Origin: CAZBQG01 sp964493945
GTDB taxonomy: Bacteria; Pseudomonadota; Alphaproteobacteria; Rhodospirillales; UBA2165
Reading direction: 5' to 3'
Assembly (NCBI GenBank): GCA_964493945.1
Contig: CAZBQG010000065.1
Location: 1 to 18,317 of the forward strand
DNA: 18,317 nt
The notes under the pieces were generated by a model, which ran no database searches, had not been told where the DNA came from, and worked only from the letters and a program-made list of their open reading frames with translations. Shown in pieces: positions 7,370 to 14,326 of this stretch (position 1 is the first letter of the stretch; every line of letters begins with the position of its first letter). The position numbers were made by a program, and so were the translations under genes.

Positions 7370-8262
7370 GCTTCCTTCCGGGACCGGGTGGCCAGCAGAA
7401 CGCCGGCCAGGATGAGGCCGATACCCGCAATGTGAAAGTTGCGGAACTGCTCACCCAAATAGGTAATGGCCAGTATGGTCCCGATCACCGGCACCAGATA
7501 AGACGTAAGCCCGGCCTTGCCCGCCCCCAGAACCTCGACCATGCGGTTGTAACAAAGATAGGCCAGGCCGCCGGCAATCAAGCCCAGATATAAGATGCTC
7601 GACCATGCCTCGGCGGTCATGAAGGGCACGGGGCGGACGAACAACGTCTCATAGACGTAAAAGGGCAACAGGACCAAAAGCCCCATGACCACGGTGACCA
7701 GCATGAAATTGGTCGGATGGATTTTGGGCTTGCGGGGAAAGACCACCGTATAGACCGCCCATCCCAGCGTCGCCGCCACCACCCACAAATCGCCGCTGAT
7801 GAATTTGACCCCCAGCAGGACGTCAAGATCACCGCGCGCCATAATGGTCATGGTCCCCGACAAGGCCAGGATCAGTCCCAGGGACTGCAACAAATTGATC
7901 CGCTCGCCCAAAAACAGATAGGCCAGAAAGATGATCACCACCGGACGCCCCGCATTGATCATCAACATGTTGATGGCCGTCGTCGTATTCAGTCCGGTAT
8001 AGACAAAGGCGTTGTAGCCCGAAATGCTGATCATGGCCAAAAACAAAAGAATGCCCCAATGGCAGCGCACCAAAGGCCAGTCTTTGCGGAAATGGGGCCA
8101 GGCCAGCACGATGAATACCGGCAGCACCACCACCCAACGCCAAAAATTAAGTCCGACGGGCGGCACGGTCTCATGCACGGCGCGCCCAATCACAGCGTTA
8201 CCCGACCAGGTAACGGCGGTGATCGCCATCAGTACATATCCTTGATTGGTCAGCCAGTGCAT
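7366..8262 (-). CDS. EamA/DMT-family transporter
   Basis: This 298-aa membrane protein has ten predicted hydrophobic helices and two EamA repeats, each ending in a GE motif followed by a hydrophobic helix: FLGERINLLQSLGLILALSG (first repeat) and YLGEQFRNFHIAGIGLILAG (second). The N-terminus (AITAVTWSGNAVIGRAV) and SYLVPVIGTILA are typical of drug/metabolite exporters. Substrate is not predictable. The TAG stop (7368-7366) interlocks with the TAA of the convergent carboxyltransferase-like gene in the sequence CTAA. No strong ribosome binding site is seen; a GGAGG lies about 14 nt upstream of the ATG. Confidence 0.9.
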   Translation of the reverse strand: MHWLTNQGYVLMAITAVTWSGNAVIGRAVHETVPPVGLNFWRWVVVLPVFIVLAWPHFRKDWPLVRCHWGILLFLAMISISGYNAFVYTGLNTTTAINMLMINAGRPVVIIFLAYLFLGERINLLQSLGLILALSGTMTIMARGDLDVLLGVKFISGDLWVVAATLGWAVYTVVFPRKPKIHPTNFMLVTVVMGLLVLLPFYVYETLFVRPVPFMTAEAWSSILYLGLIAGGLAYLCYNRMVEVLGAGKAGLTSYLVPVIGTILAITYLGEQFRNFHIAGIGLILAGVLLATRSRKEA

Positions 8263-8420
8263 AAATCCGCGCGCCCCCTCCCGGCGGGTGGGCGGATTGT
8301 AGCGGCAGCGGGGGGTTGGTGAAATACCTTAGCGCTTGGCGGGGAGAGCGGATCGGCAACCGCCTACATGGCGGCCTCTACTTCACCGCATAATCCCTGG
8401 TTAGCGCCATAAAAATAATT

Positions 8421-8471
8421 ACGTTATTTGCGGAAAAAATATTTGACAATTTTCCGTTAATCACGTAGATT
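8421..8471 (+). promoter_or_regulatory. Toxin-antitoxin promoter inside a 17-bp-arm inverted repeat
   Basis: A near-consensus promoter is present: TTGACA (8443-8448), a 17-bp spacer and TAGATT (8466-8471). It is embedded in an inverted repeat with arms at 8421-8437 (ACGTTATTTGCGGAAAA) and 8450-8466 (TTTTCCGTTAATCACGT), matching at 14 of 17 positions around a 12-bp centre holding the -35 box. Transcription would begin near 8478, at or next to the TTG start, so the message may be leaderless. The repeat is a strong candidate operator for the Xre antitoxin downstream. The flanking 8263-8420 shows no gene. Confidence 0.7.
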
Positions 8472-8477
8472 CTAATC

Positions 8478-8744
8478 TTGAAAACGACATACAAAAGCTC
8501 TCCCCAAAAGGTCCTTTTCCGGATGCAGCCCGCCCAGGCCCACCAGATCAAGAATGCCATTGACCGCTTCGCCGCCGATCCCAAGGCCCCCAACAACAAC
8601 GTCACCTCGCTCAAGGGCCTCGCCAACGGATACCGGATCAGGGCTGGCGGCTGGCGCGCTTCGGTGCAGATTGACGAGACCGGCGAAAATATGGAAATTT
8701 TTTAAATCGCGCCACGCGGCGGCGCATACCGAAGGAATGGATAA
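8478..8744 (+). pseudogene. RelE/HigB-like toxin with in-frame stop before its C-terminus
   Basis: The open part (8478-8705, 75 aa) matches RelE-superfamily mRNA interferases: a first strand LKTTYKSSPQK, the helical hairpin AHQIKNAIDRFAADP, then SLKGLANGYRIRAGGWRASVQID. Translation stops at TAA 8703-8705 just before the last strand. The same frame continues after the stop as IAPRGGAYRRNG and ends at 8742-8744, five bases before the antitoxin ATG. This RGxAY segment is exactly the expected RelE C-terminus, which carries catalytic residues (Arg81 and Tyr87 in E. coli RelE). One nonsense codon has therefore probably removed the active site, unless it is a sequence error. The start is TTG, with no leader room for a ribosome binding site. 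Toxin-before-antitoxin order is as in higBA. Confidence 0.75.
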
Positions 8745-8749
8745 ACAAG

Positions 8750-9166
8750 ATGGCCCGCCCCCTGCCCTATAGCCAGATAGACAAGGCCGACGCCTTGGCC
8801 GCCAAGCGCCTGGCCACCCACCCCAAGGATGAAATGGCCCGCACCCTGGCCCGCGCCGTCGCCGCCTTACGCACCCGCCACGAACGCGAAGAGGTGGCCG
8901 AAGATGCCGAAGCCCTGGCCGCCTACAAGGCAACCCGGGACGAGGAGACCTTTCCCGCCGAACTGGTTTATGAAATCCTGGACGGCGCCAACAAGCTGCG
9001 CGCCTACCGCAAATATCGTGGCTACACCCTGGCCCAGCTGGCCGGCCGCGCCGGGCTCAGCGTGAGTTACATTTCCGACATCGAGCGCGGCAGGTTGCCC
9101 GGCTCCATCGCCGCCAACCGCAAGCTGGCCGCCGTCCTGGATCTCGACCTGGAAGATTTGGTCTAG
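8750..9166 (+). CDS. Xre-family HTH antitoxin / autorepressor
   Basis: This 138-aa protein is the probable antitoxin of the module. Residues about 86-137 form an Xre helix-turn-helix: YRKYRGYTLAQLAGRAGLSV, then SYISDIERGR with the typical SYIS and E-R-G signature, and a closing helix AANRKLAAVLDLDLEDLV. The N-terminal 80 residues are Ala/Arg/Glu-rich and helical and probably bind the toxin. It lies five bases after the restored toxin stop. AAGGA lies about 13 nt upstream of the ATG, longer than usual, so translation may be coupled to the toxin. The inverted repeat at 8421-8466 is its likely binding site. Confidence 0.85.
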   Translation: MARPLPYSQIDKADALAAKRLATHPKDEMARTLARAVAALRTRHEREEVAEDAEALAAYKATRDEETFPAELVYEILDGANKLRAYRKYRGYTLAQLAGRAGLSVSYISDIERGRLPGSIAANRKLAAVLDLDLEDLV

Positions 9167-9211
9167 CGTCACGAACCGGCCTTCGCGGTAGCCGCCTTGC
9201 CGCATCTGACC

Positions 9212-9546
9212 CTACCCCTTCCGCTTAGCCGGTTTGTTCTTCTTCCCCCGCCTCGCCGCAGCCACCGCACCCTGGGCCCAATCCTCCATCTCGCCCCAAC
9301 CGCCCAGCACCTCTTCGGGCGGGCGTAATAGGGCATCTTGCCGTGGCTGGGAGCGCCCAGGGACAGATCGGCTTCCCGGGTTTCCTCATCCGTTTTTAGG
9401 AACAATTGATCTTTCGACGAGATCAACGCGAACATGATGCCTTCCAGAAATATCCCATAGCCGCCGAACATGCGATTTTCCCGCACATCGCCCAAAGGCG
9501 TGAACAGACGCAATATTTCACCCAGAAACCCGTCCGCTTCGGCCAT
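9212..9546 (-). pseudogene. TfoX N-terminal domain protein, single-base frameshift
   Basis: The N-terminal part matches the TfoX-N domain: RMFGGYGIFLEGIMFALISS, DQLFLKTDEET and SLGAPSHGKMPYYARP, with MFGGYG and MPYY as family hallmarks. Reading then leaves the frame. Adding one base near 9316 restores EEVLGGWGEMEDWAQGAVAA and a basic tail GKKNKPAKRKG ending at TAG 9214-9212; the repaired protein is 111 aa. Without repair the frame continues to 9169 with an Arg-rich, unconvincing tail. TfoX-N proteins are small and mostly of unknown function; the E. coli homologue is the competence regulator Sxy/TfoX. It starts five bases after the stop of the preceding small protein and has no ribosome binding site of its own, so it is translationally coupled. 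Confidence 0.8.
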
Positions 9547-9551
9547 GGCGC

Positions 9552-9812
9552 TTATTGCGCCGAAGTGGCGAATTGGGCCAGCTTGGTGACTTTGGGCGGC
9601 CCTTCCCAGCGCTGTTTCATGCCTTCGGCGAAGGTTTCCTCATCGGCCATCCAGGCATGATGAGTAAAACTGACCCCATCTTCTTCCCGGTAGGCCGCAT
9701 AGCGCTGCCCAGCATCGCCCTCGGCACGGATGGCATCGGTGAAAGTCTTGATCGCGGCCAACTGGGCATCGACCAGGTCCGGCTTAACTTTGTACTGGAT
9801 CAGGAAGTCCAT
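9552..9812 (-). CDS. Small dimeric alpha/beta-barrel-like protein (ABM-type fold), unknown function
   Basis: This 86-aa protein starts MDFLIQYKVKPDLVDAQLAA and ends FATSAQ. Alternation of a first strand (FLIQYKV), a long helix, a strand with YAAYREEDGVSF and HHAWMADEETFAEGM suggests a ferredoxin-like dimeric barrel, as in antibiotic-biosynthesis monooxygenase-like proteins. This is fold-level guesswork; no catalytic residue can be named. The start is well supported by GGAGGAG 6 nt upstream; the open frame extends to 9914 but that part has no such site. The TfoX-N gene follows after 5 bp, making a two-gene operon. Confidence 0.7.
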   Translation of the reverse strand: MDFLIQYKVKPDLVDAQLAAIKTFTDAIRAEGDAGQRYAAYREEDGVSFTHHAWMADEETFAEGMKQRWEGPPKVTKLAQFATSAQ

Positions 9813-10109
9813 GGGATTGCTCCTCCAAAGGGTTTGAATCGGCTTTGAGAGATAAACTAAACGATCGTTCAGATAAAGGCAAGGAGAAAAATGGCCTCGG
9901 AGGAAATCAAGCATGGGGGTTAAAAGCCAAGAGGGGCCTTAGCCAGAAAGCTAAACCCGTTTTTCTGCTCACGAAAAGTTATCAAATTGATTGACTCTAA
10001 TTATTAAAAGCATAATTATTCCCACAACCTTACGTAACAGAATAGGTGGCCATTCATTCGTATAAGAATAATCTTTTTAATAAGGGAAAGCCAAAACAGG
10101 GAGGATGGA
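9813..10109. promoter_or_regulatory. AT-rich divergent intergenic region with two candidate promoters and operators
   Basis: No gene is seen in these 297 bp. On the minus strand TTGCCT (9882-9877), a 17-bp spacer and TAGTTT (9859-9854) form a candidate promoter for the small-protein/TfoX pair; its spacer holds the perfect palindrome AACGATCGTT (9860-9869), a TetR-like operator shape. On the plus strand TTGACT (9991-9996) with TAATTA or AATTAT 16-17 bp downstream could serve the phospholipase gene; it overlaps a perfect 7-bp-arm inverted repeat, TAATTAT (9998-10004) and ATAATTA (10012-10018). The ribosome binding site GGGAGG (10099-10104) follows. Confidence 0.45.
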
Positions 10110-11466
10110 ATGCTTGAATTTCAGACCAGATGCCAATTGGGTCGTTTCCGTGACCCGAGTTCCGCTGCCGCCAGCCGCCAGAGATTTGCCCGCTACGCTC
10201 TACCCGTGGCCCTTATATTCAGCGCTATTCTGTGGGCGGGGAGCGCCCTTGCCTGGGATGCGGGGCCCAAATCATGCGAACATGCTGAATGTTCGGGAGG
10301 CGCGCTGAAAGTCTCCACCGGGGTTCCAGATACCCAGCCCAAATACGCCAAATCCCGTGGAATTCCCAAGGGCACCGGCCGGGTTGCCGATTGCCCAAAC
10401 GGATACACAAATAACGGCGCGACCTGCGGCCGGAGAGCGAGTAGCTACGGCAACAGCACCCATGCCGCCAGTTGCCCCAGGGGTTGGAAGAATATGGGCC
10501 TCTATTGCGGCAAGGGGGTGCACACCATGGGCATGAGCAAAAAGGGGTTGCCGTCCCGGCGAAAACAGATCGGGCGCCAGATGCTACAAAAGTTCGGATT
10601 GCCCCTCGGGCAGCCATATCTGGGGCGCCTTGTGTTATGTCAAATGCCCGGCCAGGTCGCTGCGCACCGCCGTCAGCACCTGCACCCATCGGATCAAATG
10701 GCGCGGCAACACCCATCTCAGGGTGGTCAATCAGGCCCTCGAATTGCTGAAAAAGGCAAATGTGCCAGCGGCCAAAAGGGCCGTGCAGGTTCTGACGGCT
10801 AGTAACTGCCGGAAGGCCTGGGAGACCGGGCTGTGGGAGGTTGACAACAGCAATCTCGCCGATTCGCCGGGCAAGGCGATGGGCGCGCATTTTTACAATG
10901 TCCGGCATATTGACGGGCGGGGGTCGAAAACCAAATCAACCACCTATCTGATCGCTGGCATAGACCAAACCAAGCACGGCAATGCGGCTAGCAATGCGAA
11001 AGCGCGTCTGGCAAAGGCCGGAAACCTGAGCACCGCCGCGAAATGCCGCCAATTCGGCAATGCGCTCCATTACGTGACCGATATCACCCAGCCCATTCAT
11101 TCTTCTTCCTTCAGCGGCATCAGCGTACCCACCCAACTGCACCCGGTGTGGGAAGATTATGTTCCGACGGTGCAGGCCAACTTCAAGGCCACGGGTTGGA
11201 ATAAACATTGGACACAATCGGACCCCGGCGCAATGGTCGATGCGGCTTCCGTTCACGCCAACGAGGCCATGGCCGGGCTGATGAAATCCGTCAAATACAA
11301 GGGAACGATTTGCACGGCCACGCCCCAATCCGGAATAACCTATACGGGCGATTGCTTCTTCAATGTTCCGGCGGCTAACGCGGCGATCGGCAGGATTTTA
11401 GTGCTGGCCTATCAATCGACGGCCAGATATATCCTGGCCGTCTTCAAATCCGCCCCAAAGAAATAG
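10110..11466 (+). pseudogene. Secreted zinc-dependent phospholipase C with four CPxG Cys repeats, single-base frameshift
   Basis: The repaired protein (451 aa) has a long n-region, a hydrophobic core and a signal-peptidase site ALA|WDAG (W49). Four Cys-x10-Cys units follow: CPNGYTNNGATC (95-106), CPRGWKNMGLYC (122-133), CRPGENRSGARC (147-158) and CPSGSHIWGALC (164-175). The catalytic domain aligns by eye with Bacillus cereus PLC: NTHLRVVNQAL (H202), D245, AHFY (H260), ALHYVTD (H320, D324), QPIH (H330) and LHPVWED (H344, E348). All tri-zinc ligands after Trp1 are therefore present. Frame is lost in the GGGG run 10544-10547; removing one G joins KKG to CRPGE, which creates the third repeat and validates the repair. 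A start at ATG 10110 is supported by GGGAGG 5 nt upstream. It would cleave phospholipids outside the cytoplasm; substrate is unproven. Confidence 0.8.
10392..10635 (+). repeat. Four tandem CPxG-x5-GxxC coding repeats
   Basis: Units lie at 10392-10427, 10473-10508, 10549-10584 and 10600-10635. Each encodes 12 residues with Cys at positions 1 and 12 and Gly at position 9; position 4 is Gly in all, and position 2 is Pro in three. Linkers of 15, 13 and 5 residues separate them. The first two are in one frame and the last two in another, because of the indel at 10544-10547. Confidence 0.75.
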
Positions 11467-11529
11467 CCTTAGGCGGGTTTCAAGGTTCCCCAAACCAGCC
11501 CGCACGGTTATCACCCTCGAAAGCCTCTC
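11467..11529. other. Convergent intergenic spacer, no clear terminator
   Basis: This 63-bp spacer separates the phospholipase and TauD-like genes. An imperfect stem can form from GCGGG near 11474 and CCCGC near 11500, but no T-run follows on either strand, so a terminator is not supported. Confidence 0.3.
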
Positions 11530-12369
11530 CTAATAGGGCCGCTCGCCCTTGGTCGCCGTTCGGTGCAGACGGCGGCGCAGCCCATTGTCAAATTCATCGC
11601 GCCGGTGGATGGTCGCCCGGTTATCCCAGGCCAGCAAATCACCCGCCCGCCATTCATGGGTCCAGGCCAGTCCGGGTGCCACGGCATGGCGCCATAATTC
11701 ATCCAGAAGCTCATCGCTTTCGACCGGCTCCATGCCATCGACCCGGCATTTGGCGCGGCGCCCCAGAAACAAAATCTTGCGCCCCGTTTCAGGATGGGTG
11801 GCGCCGGCGCCGTCGTAATCCCCCTCGTCCAGATCATCGGCCCGCGTCCGCTCCACATCCAGATCACCGTCTTTGTATAGAAAGCCGTCCTGGGTTGCCT
11901 GGTGCCCCTCGATTTTTTGTCTGAGCTCCACCGGCAAGCTCTCCAGCGCCGCATACATATTGGCCCAAACGGTGTTGCCGTGCCCTTCCGGGACTTCCAC
12001 GGCGTAGAGCACCGTGGTGCCCCAGGGCCGGGAGATGGTGGACATATCCGAATGCCAGGCCAGATCCCAATTTCCCAAGGTGCCGATGGGCTCACCATCT
12101 TCTTCAATGTTGGAAACCTTATCCACATAGGGATATTTGGGCCAGACATGATCGCCGCCGAACAGGCGCTGGGGAGTATAGGCCATTTCGCCGAATATTT
12201 CGGTGAAACCCATATGTTCCTCGACACTGAGATCCTGGCCGGGGAAGACCAGCAGCAAATATTTGTTAAGCGCGTCGCGGATTTTCTGATGCTCTCCCGG
12301 GCCCAGTTCCCGAACATCGATATCTTCGACTTTGGCGCCCAGCATGGGACATAAAGGTTGGAATTTCAT
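11530..12369 (-). CDS. TauD/TfdA-family Fe(II)/2-oxoglutarate dioxygenase
   Basis: This 279-aa cytoplasmic enzyme belongs to the TauD/TfdA family, which hydroxylates substrates such as taurine, 2,4-D or betaines while decarboxylating 2-oxoglutarate. The Fe ligands are visible: H and D of LAWHSDMS and the distal His in WDNRATIHRRDEF. The 2-oxoglutarate-binding Arg is likely in RRRLHRTATKGE. The THPETGRKILFLG segment is also typical. An AAGGAAAG lies about 7 nt upstream of the ATG at 12369. It follows the metallo-hydrolase gene by 21 bp, so the two are one operon. The substrate is unknown. A link to the NitT/TauT importer is possible by family but they are 9 kb apart and not co-transcribed. Confidence 0.9.
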   Translation of the reverse strand: MKFQPLCPMLGAKVEDIDVRELGPGEHQKIRDALNKYLLLVFPGQDLSVEEHMGFTEIFGEMAYTPQRLFGGDHVWPKYPYVDKVSNIEEDGEPIGTLGNWDLAWHSDMSTISRPWGTTVLYAVEVPEGHGNTVWANMYAALESLPVELRQKIEGHQATQDGFLYKDGDLDVERTRADDLDEGDYDGAGATHPETGRKILFLGRRAKCRVDGMEPVESDELLDELWRHAVAPGLAWTHEWRAGDLLAWDNRATIHRRDEFDNGLRRRLHRTATKGERPY

Positions 12370-12390
12370 TATCTGCTTTCCTTCAAAGGA

Positions 12391-13194
12391 CTACAGCGTC
12401 ATCAAATCCTCGCCGATGGCCAGGGGCCCGGCATAGCCGCCTTCGTTGATGGCCTGGGCCATGGCCTGGGGCTGGGTGCCGGGATTGAGATGGGTGGCGA
12501 CCACCATCCCCACCTTGGTCTCCAGCGCGATTTGGGCGAAAGGGCCGGGAGTGGTGTGGGAGCGGCCGGTCTTGGCGTGATCGATCTTGGCATCGTCCCA
12601 GGCCGCATCATCCATGCATTCATGAACCAGAAGATCAGCCCCCGATGCGTGGCGGATAAGATTTTCCGTGGGGGAAGTATCGCCGGAATGGACGATCACC
12701 CTGTCTTTTGTTTCAAACCGGTAGCCGAAAGGCTGCTCCAGGGGATAATGGGCCACATCGAAGGCGGTGGCTTCCATGCCGTCCAGGCTCAGCGCCGGCC
12801 CGGCATCGATTTCCCGTAGATTGACCTTCAAGGGTTCGCGCGGCTTGCTGCGGATTTTCATGCGCATGGAAATGTCGGTTTCCAAAAGCTCCAGGGTGGG
12901 CTTAAGCAGTGCTGCCGTCCCTCTGGGGCCCACCATATCCAGAGGCTGATCGTCCCCCTTGATCCAGCGCTGCACCAGAAAATGTCCGAGATCGATGAAG
13001 TGATCCGAATGGAGATGGGTCAGGAATAATGTATGCACATCGCCCGGCGAAACGCCCGCCTCATGCAGACGCAGAACCACGCCCGATCCGCAATCCACCA
13101 AAATAAAATCCTCGCCCAGCCGCACCACACTGGACGGCCCGCGCCGCCTGGGATCAGGTAGAGGTTGTCCGGTGCCTAGCAAAGTAATGCGCAT
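12391..13194 (-). CDS. Metallo-beta-lactamase-fold hydrolase, RNase Z/arylsulfatase-like subfamily
   Basis: This 267-aa protein starts MRITLLGTGQPLPDPRRRG, a typical start of RNase Z-like and arylsulfatase-like hydrolases. Metal ligands are visible: HLHSDH, then the His in DVAHYPLEQ, D in VIVHSGDTSP and the C-terminal His in VVATHLNPG. There is no signal peptide. The ATG at 13194 is chosen because GGGGGA precedes it by about 8 nt; the in-frame ATG at 13209 has no such site. It lies upstream of the TauD-like gene. Phosphodiesterase, sulfatase and lactonase activities all occur among relatives, so specificity is open. Confidence 0.88.
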   Translation of the reverse strand: MRITLLGTGQPLPDPRRRGPSSVVRLGEDFILVDCGSGVVLRLHEAGVSPGDVHTLFLTHLHSDHFIDLGHFLVQRWIKGDDQPLDMVGPRGTAALLKPTLELLETDISMRMKIRSKPREPLKVNLREIDAGPALSLDGMEATAFDVAHYPLEQPFGYRFETKDRVIVHSGDTSPTENLIRHASGADLLVHECMDDAAWDDAKIDHAKTGRSHTTPGPFAQIALETKVGMVVATHLNPGTQPQAMAQAINEGGYAGPLAIGEDLMTL

Positions 13195-13264
13195 CGCAAT
13201 GTCCCCCATGATGATTGGCCCAAAGCTTATACCAAGCCCCCAGCCGAAAGAAGGGGAGGTATAA

Positions 13265-13298
13265 ATATGTCAAAGATTGATATCAATCATTGACATAT
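13265..13298. promoter_or_regulatory. 34-bp palindromic operator at the parDE promoter
   Basis: The outer arms ATATGTCAA (13265-13273) and TTGACATAT (13290-13298) are perfectly complementary. They enclose the perfect 14-bp palindrome GATTGATATCAATC (13275-13288). Only the A/A pair at 13274/13289 breaks a full 34-bp palindrome, so 16 of 17 pairs match. The right arm contains the consensus -35 TTGACA (13290-13295). The -10 is less certain: TATGAT (13304-13309) is too close to it, and CAAAAT (13313-13318) is at 17 bp. It is most likely the ParD autoregulation site. Confidence 0.7.
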
Positions 13299-13318
13299 CT
13301 TGCTATGATCCGCAAAAT

Positions 13319-13340
13319 CACCTCCGTTTGTCAGGAGGTG
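13319..13340 (+). promoter_or_regulatory. Hairpin sequestering the parD Shine-Dalgarno
   Basis: CACCTCC (13319-13325) and GGAGGTG (13334-13340) form a perfect 7-bp stem with an 8-nt loop. The right arm is the ribosome binding site itself, 5 nt before the parD ATG at 13346. The left arm is an anti-Shine-Dalgarno sequence. If the stem forms in the transcript, parD translation would be lowered or made conditional. Confidence 0.55.
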
Positions 13341-13345
13341 TTTCC

Positions 13346-13594
13346 ATGAATTTCAGTCTGACCCCCAGCCTTGAGCAATTCATCCGCGATCAGGCGGAAT
13401 CCGGCGATTACAACAGTGCCAGCGAAGTGGTGCGCGAAGCGCTCCGCCTGTTGAAGCGCCAGGCCGAACAGCGCGCCCTGAAAATGGACCGGCTGCGCCA
13501 GGCCGTGGCGGATGGCGACGGAGCTCTGGAGGAAGGAAGTGCGGCACTGATTGCCAGCGACGCCGAGCTGGATGCCCTCTTTGCCGAGTTCTAA
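13346..13594 (+). CDS. parD: ParD-family antitoxin (CopG/MetJ type)
   Basis: This 82-aa protein is the antitoxin of a type II module. Its N-terminal ribbon-helix-helix is clear: strand MNFSLTPSLEQFIRDQ, then SGDYNSASEVVREALRLLKR, the signature region of ParD proteins. The C-terminal half (EQRALKMDRLRQAV and beyond) is helical and acidic and should wrap the toxin. The ATG at 13346 follows a strong AGGAGGT site; an upstream in-frame GTG/ATT extension is not supported. The toxin gene overlaps its 3' end by 23 bp. It probably represses its own promoter at the palindrome 13265-13298. Confidence 0.9.
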   Translation: MNFSLTPSLEQFIRDQAESGDYNSASEVVREALRLLKRQAEQRALKMDRLRQAVADGDGALEEGSAALIASDAELDALFAEF

Positions 13595-13898
13595 ACCTCT
13601 TCGCCTGTCCGACCCCGCCAGGCGCGACCTGGCCCAAATCGCAACCCTGACCGGGCAAAAATGGGGAGCCCGGCAAAAGAAAAAATATTTGGATCAGATA
13701 AAGGAGAAACTTGGCCTGCTCCGCGGGAGGCCCGGAATGGGCGCGCCATGGGACGATATCGCCAAAGACCTCCGCGCCTGTCCCGCCGGCCGTCATTTGA
13801 TTTTTTACCGCGAGGGGACCAAGACAATCGACATCGTGCGCATCCTGCACGAAAGTCAGGACCCTGCACAGCGCCTGGAACCGCAATTACGCCAATAG
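13572..13898 (+). CDS. parE: ParE-family toxin
   Basis: This 108-aa protein matches ParE/RelE-superfamily toxins, most of which poison DNA gyrase. Typical segments are LRLSDPARRDLAQI, the helical KKKYLDQIKEKLGLL, GAPWDDIAKDLRACPAG, RHLIFYREG and IDIVRILHESQDPAQRL; the last is the conserved C-terminal strand. The ATG at 13572 lies inside parD, giving translational coupling; a TTG at 13581 is an alternative. The frame looks intact, so this module is probably functional, unlike the RelE-like one. The TAG stop lies within the ribosome binding site region of the GFA-like gene, 10 bp before its ATG. Confidence 0.88.
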   Translation: MPSLPSSKPLRLSDPARRDLAQIATLTGQKWGARQKKKYLDQIKEKLGLLRGRPGMGAPWDDIAKDLRACPAGRHLIFYREGTKTIDIVRILHESQDPAQRLEPQLRQ

Positions 13899-13908
13899 GA
13901 GAAAGCCA

Positions 13909-14316
13909 ATGATGAACATCGAAGGCGGCTGCCATTGCGGGGCCCTTCGTTACGAGGCCCAAATCGATCCCGAAGGCGTCGGTATCTGCCATTGCACCGA
14001 TTGCCAGACCCTGTCCGACTAGGCCTTCCGCTCCGGCGTTACGGCGCCCGAAGGGGGGTTCCGCATCACCAAGGGTGAGCCCCAGGTCTATGTCAAATCG
14101 ACCGATGCCGGAGGACGCCGGGCCATGGGGTTTTGCGCCGAATGCGGCACGCACATATATTCCGCCGCCGATGGCGACGGGCCCAAACAATACAGGGTGC
14201 GCGCGGCAACCACCGATCAGCGGGATAATTTGCCACCCCGCGTCCAGATTTGGACCCGGTCGGTCCAACCTTGGCTGGCCGGGATGAGCTATCTGCCGAG
14301 CCGGGAAAAGCAATAG
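13909..14316 (+). pseudogene. GFA-family (Gfa-like, CENP-V) zinc protein with internal TAG
   Basis: This 135-residue frame (not counting the terminal stop) matches the glutathione-dependent formaldehyde-activating enzyme-like family, which binds zinc through Cys clusters. Visible are GGCHCGALRYEA, ICHCTDCQTLS and FCAECGTHIYS. Between CQTLSD and AFRSGV an in-frame TAG occurs (14020-14022), where relatives usually read LSGSAF. A TCG serine codon there would be one base different. The frame runs on to a second TAG at 14314-14316 with family-like sequence throughout (VQIWTRSVQPWL). It is therefore a nonsense-interrupted gene or a sequence error. AGGAG lies 7 nt before the ATG. Formaldehyde activity is not general in the family. 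Confidence 0.82.
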
Positions 14317-14326
14317 GGAGAGAGAA

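Noticed and set aside
9930..9965. Intrinsic terminator (TTAGC/GCTAA stem followed by GTTTTT)
   Set aside because: Only 5-bp AT-containing arms and no gene on that strand that would need it.
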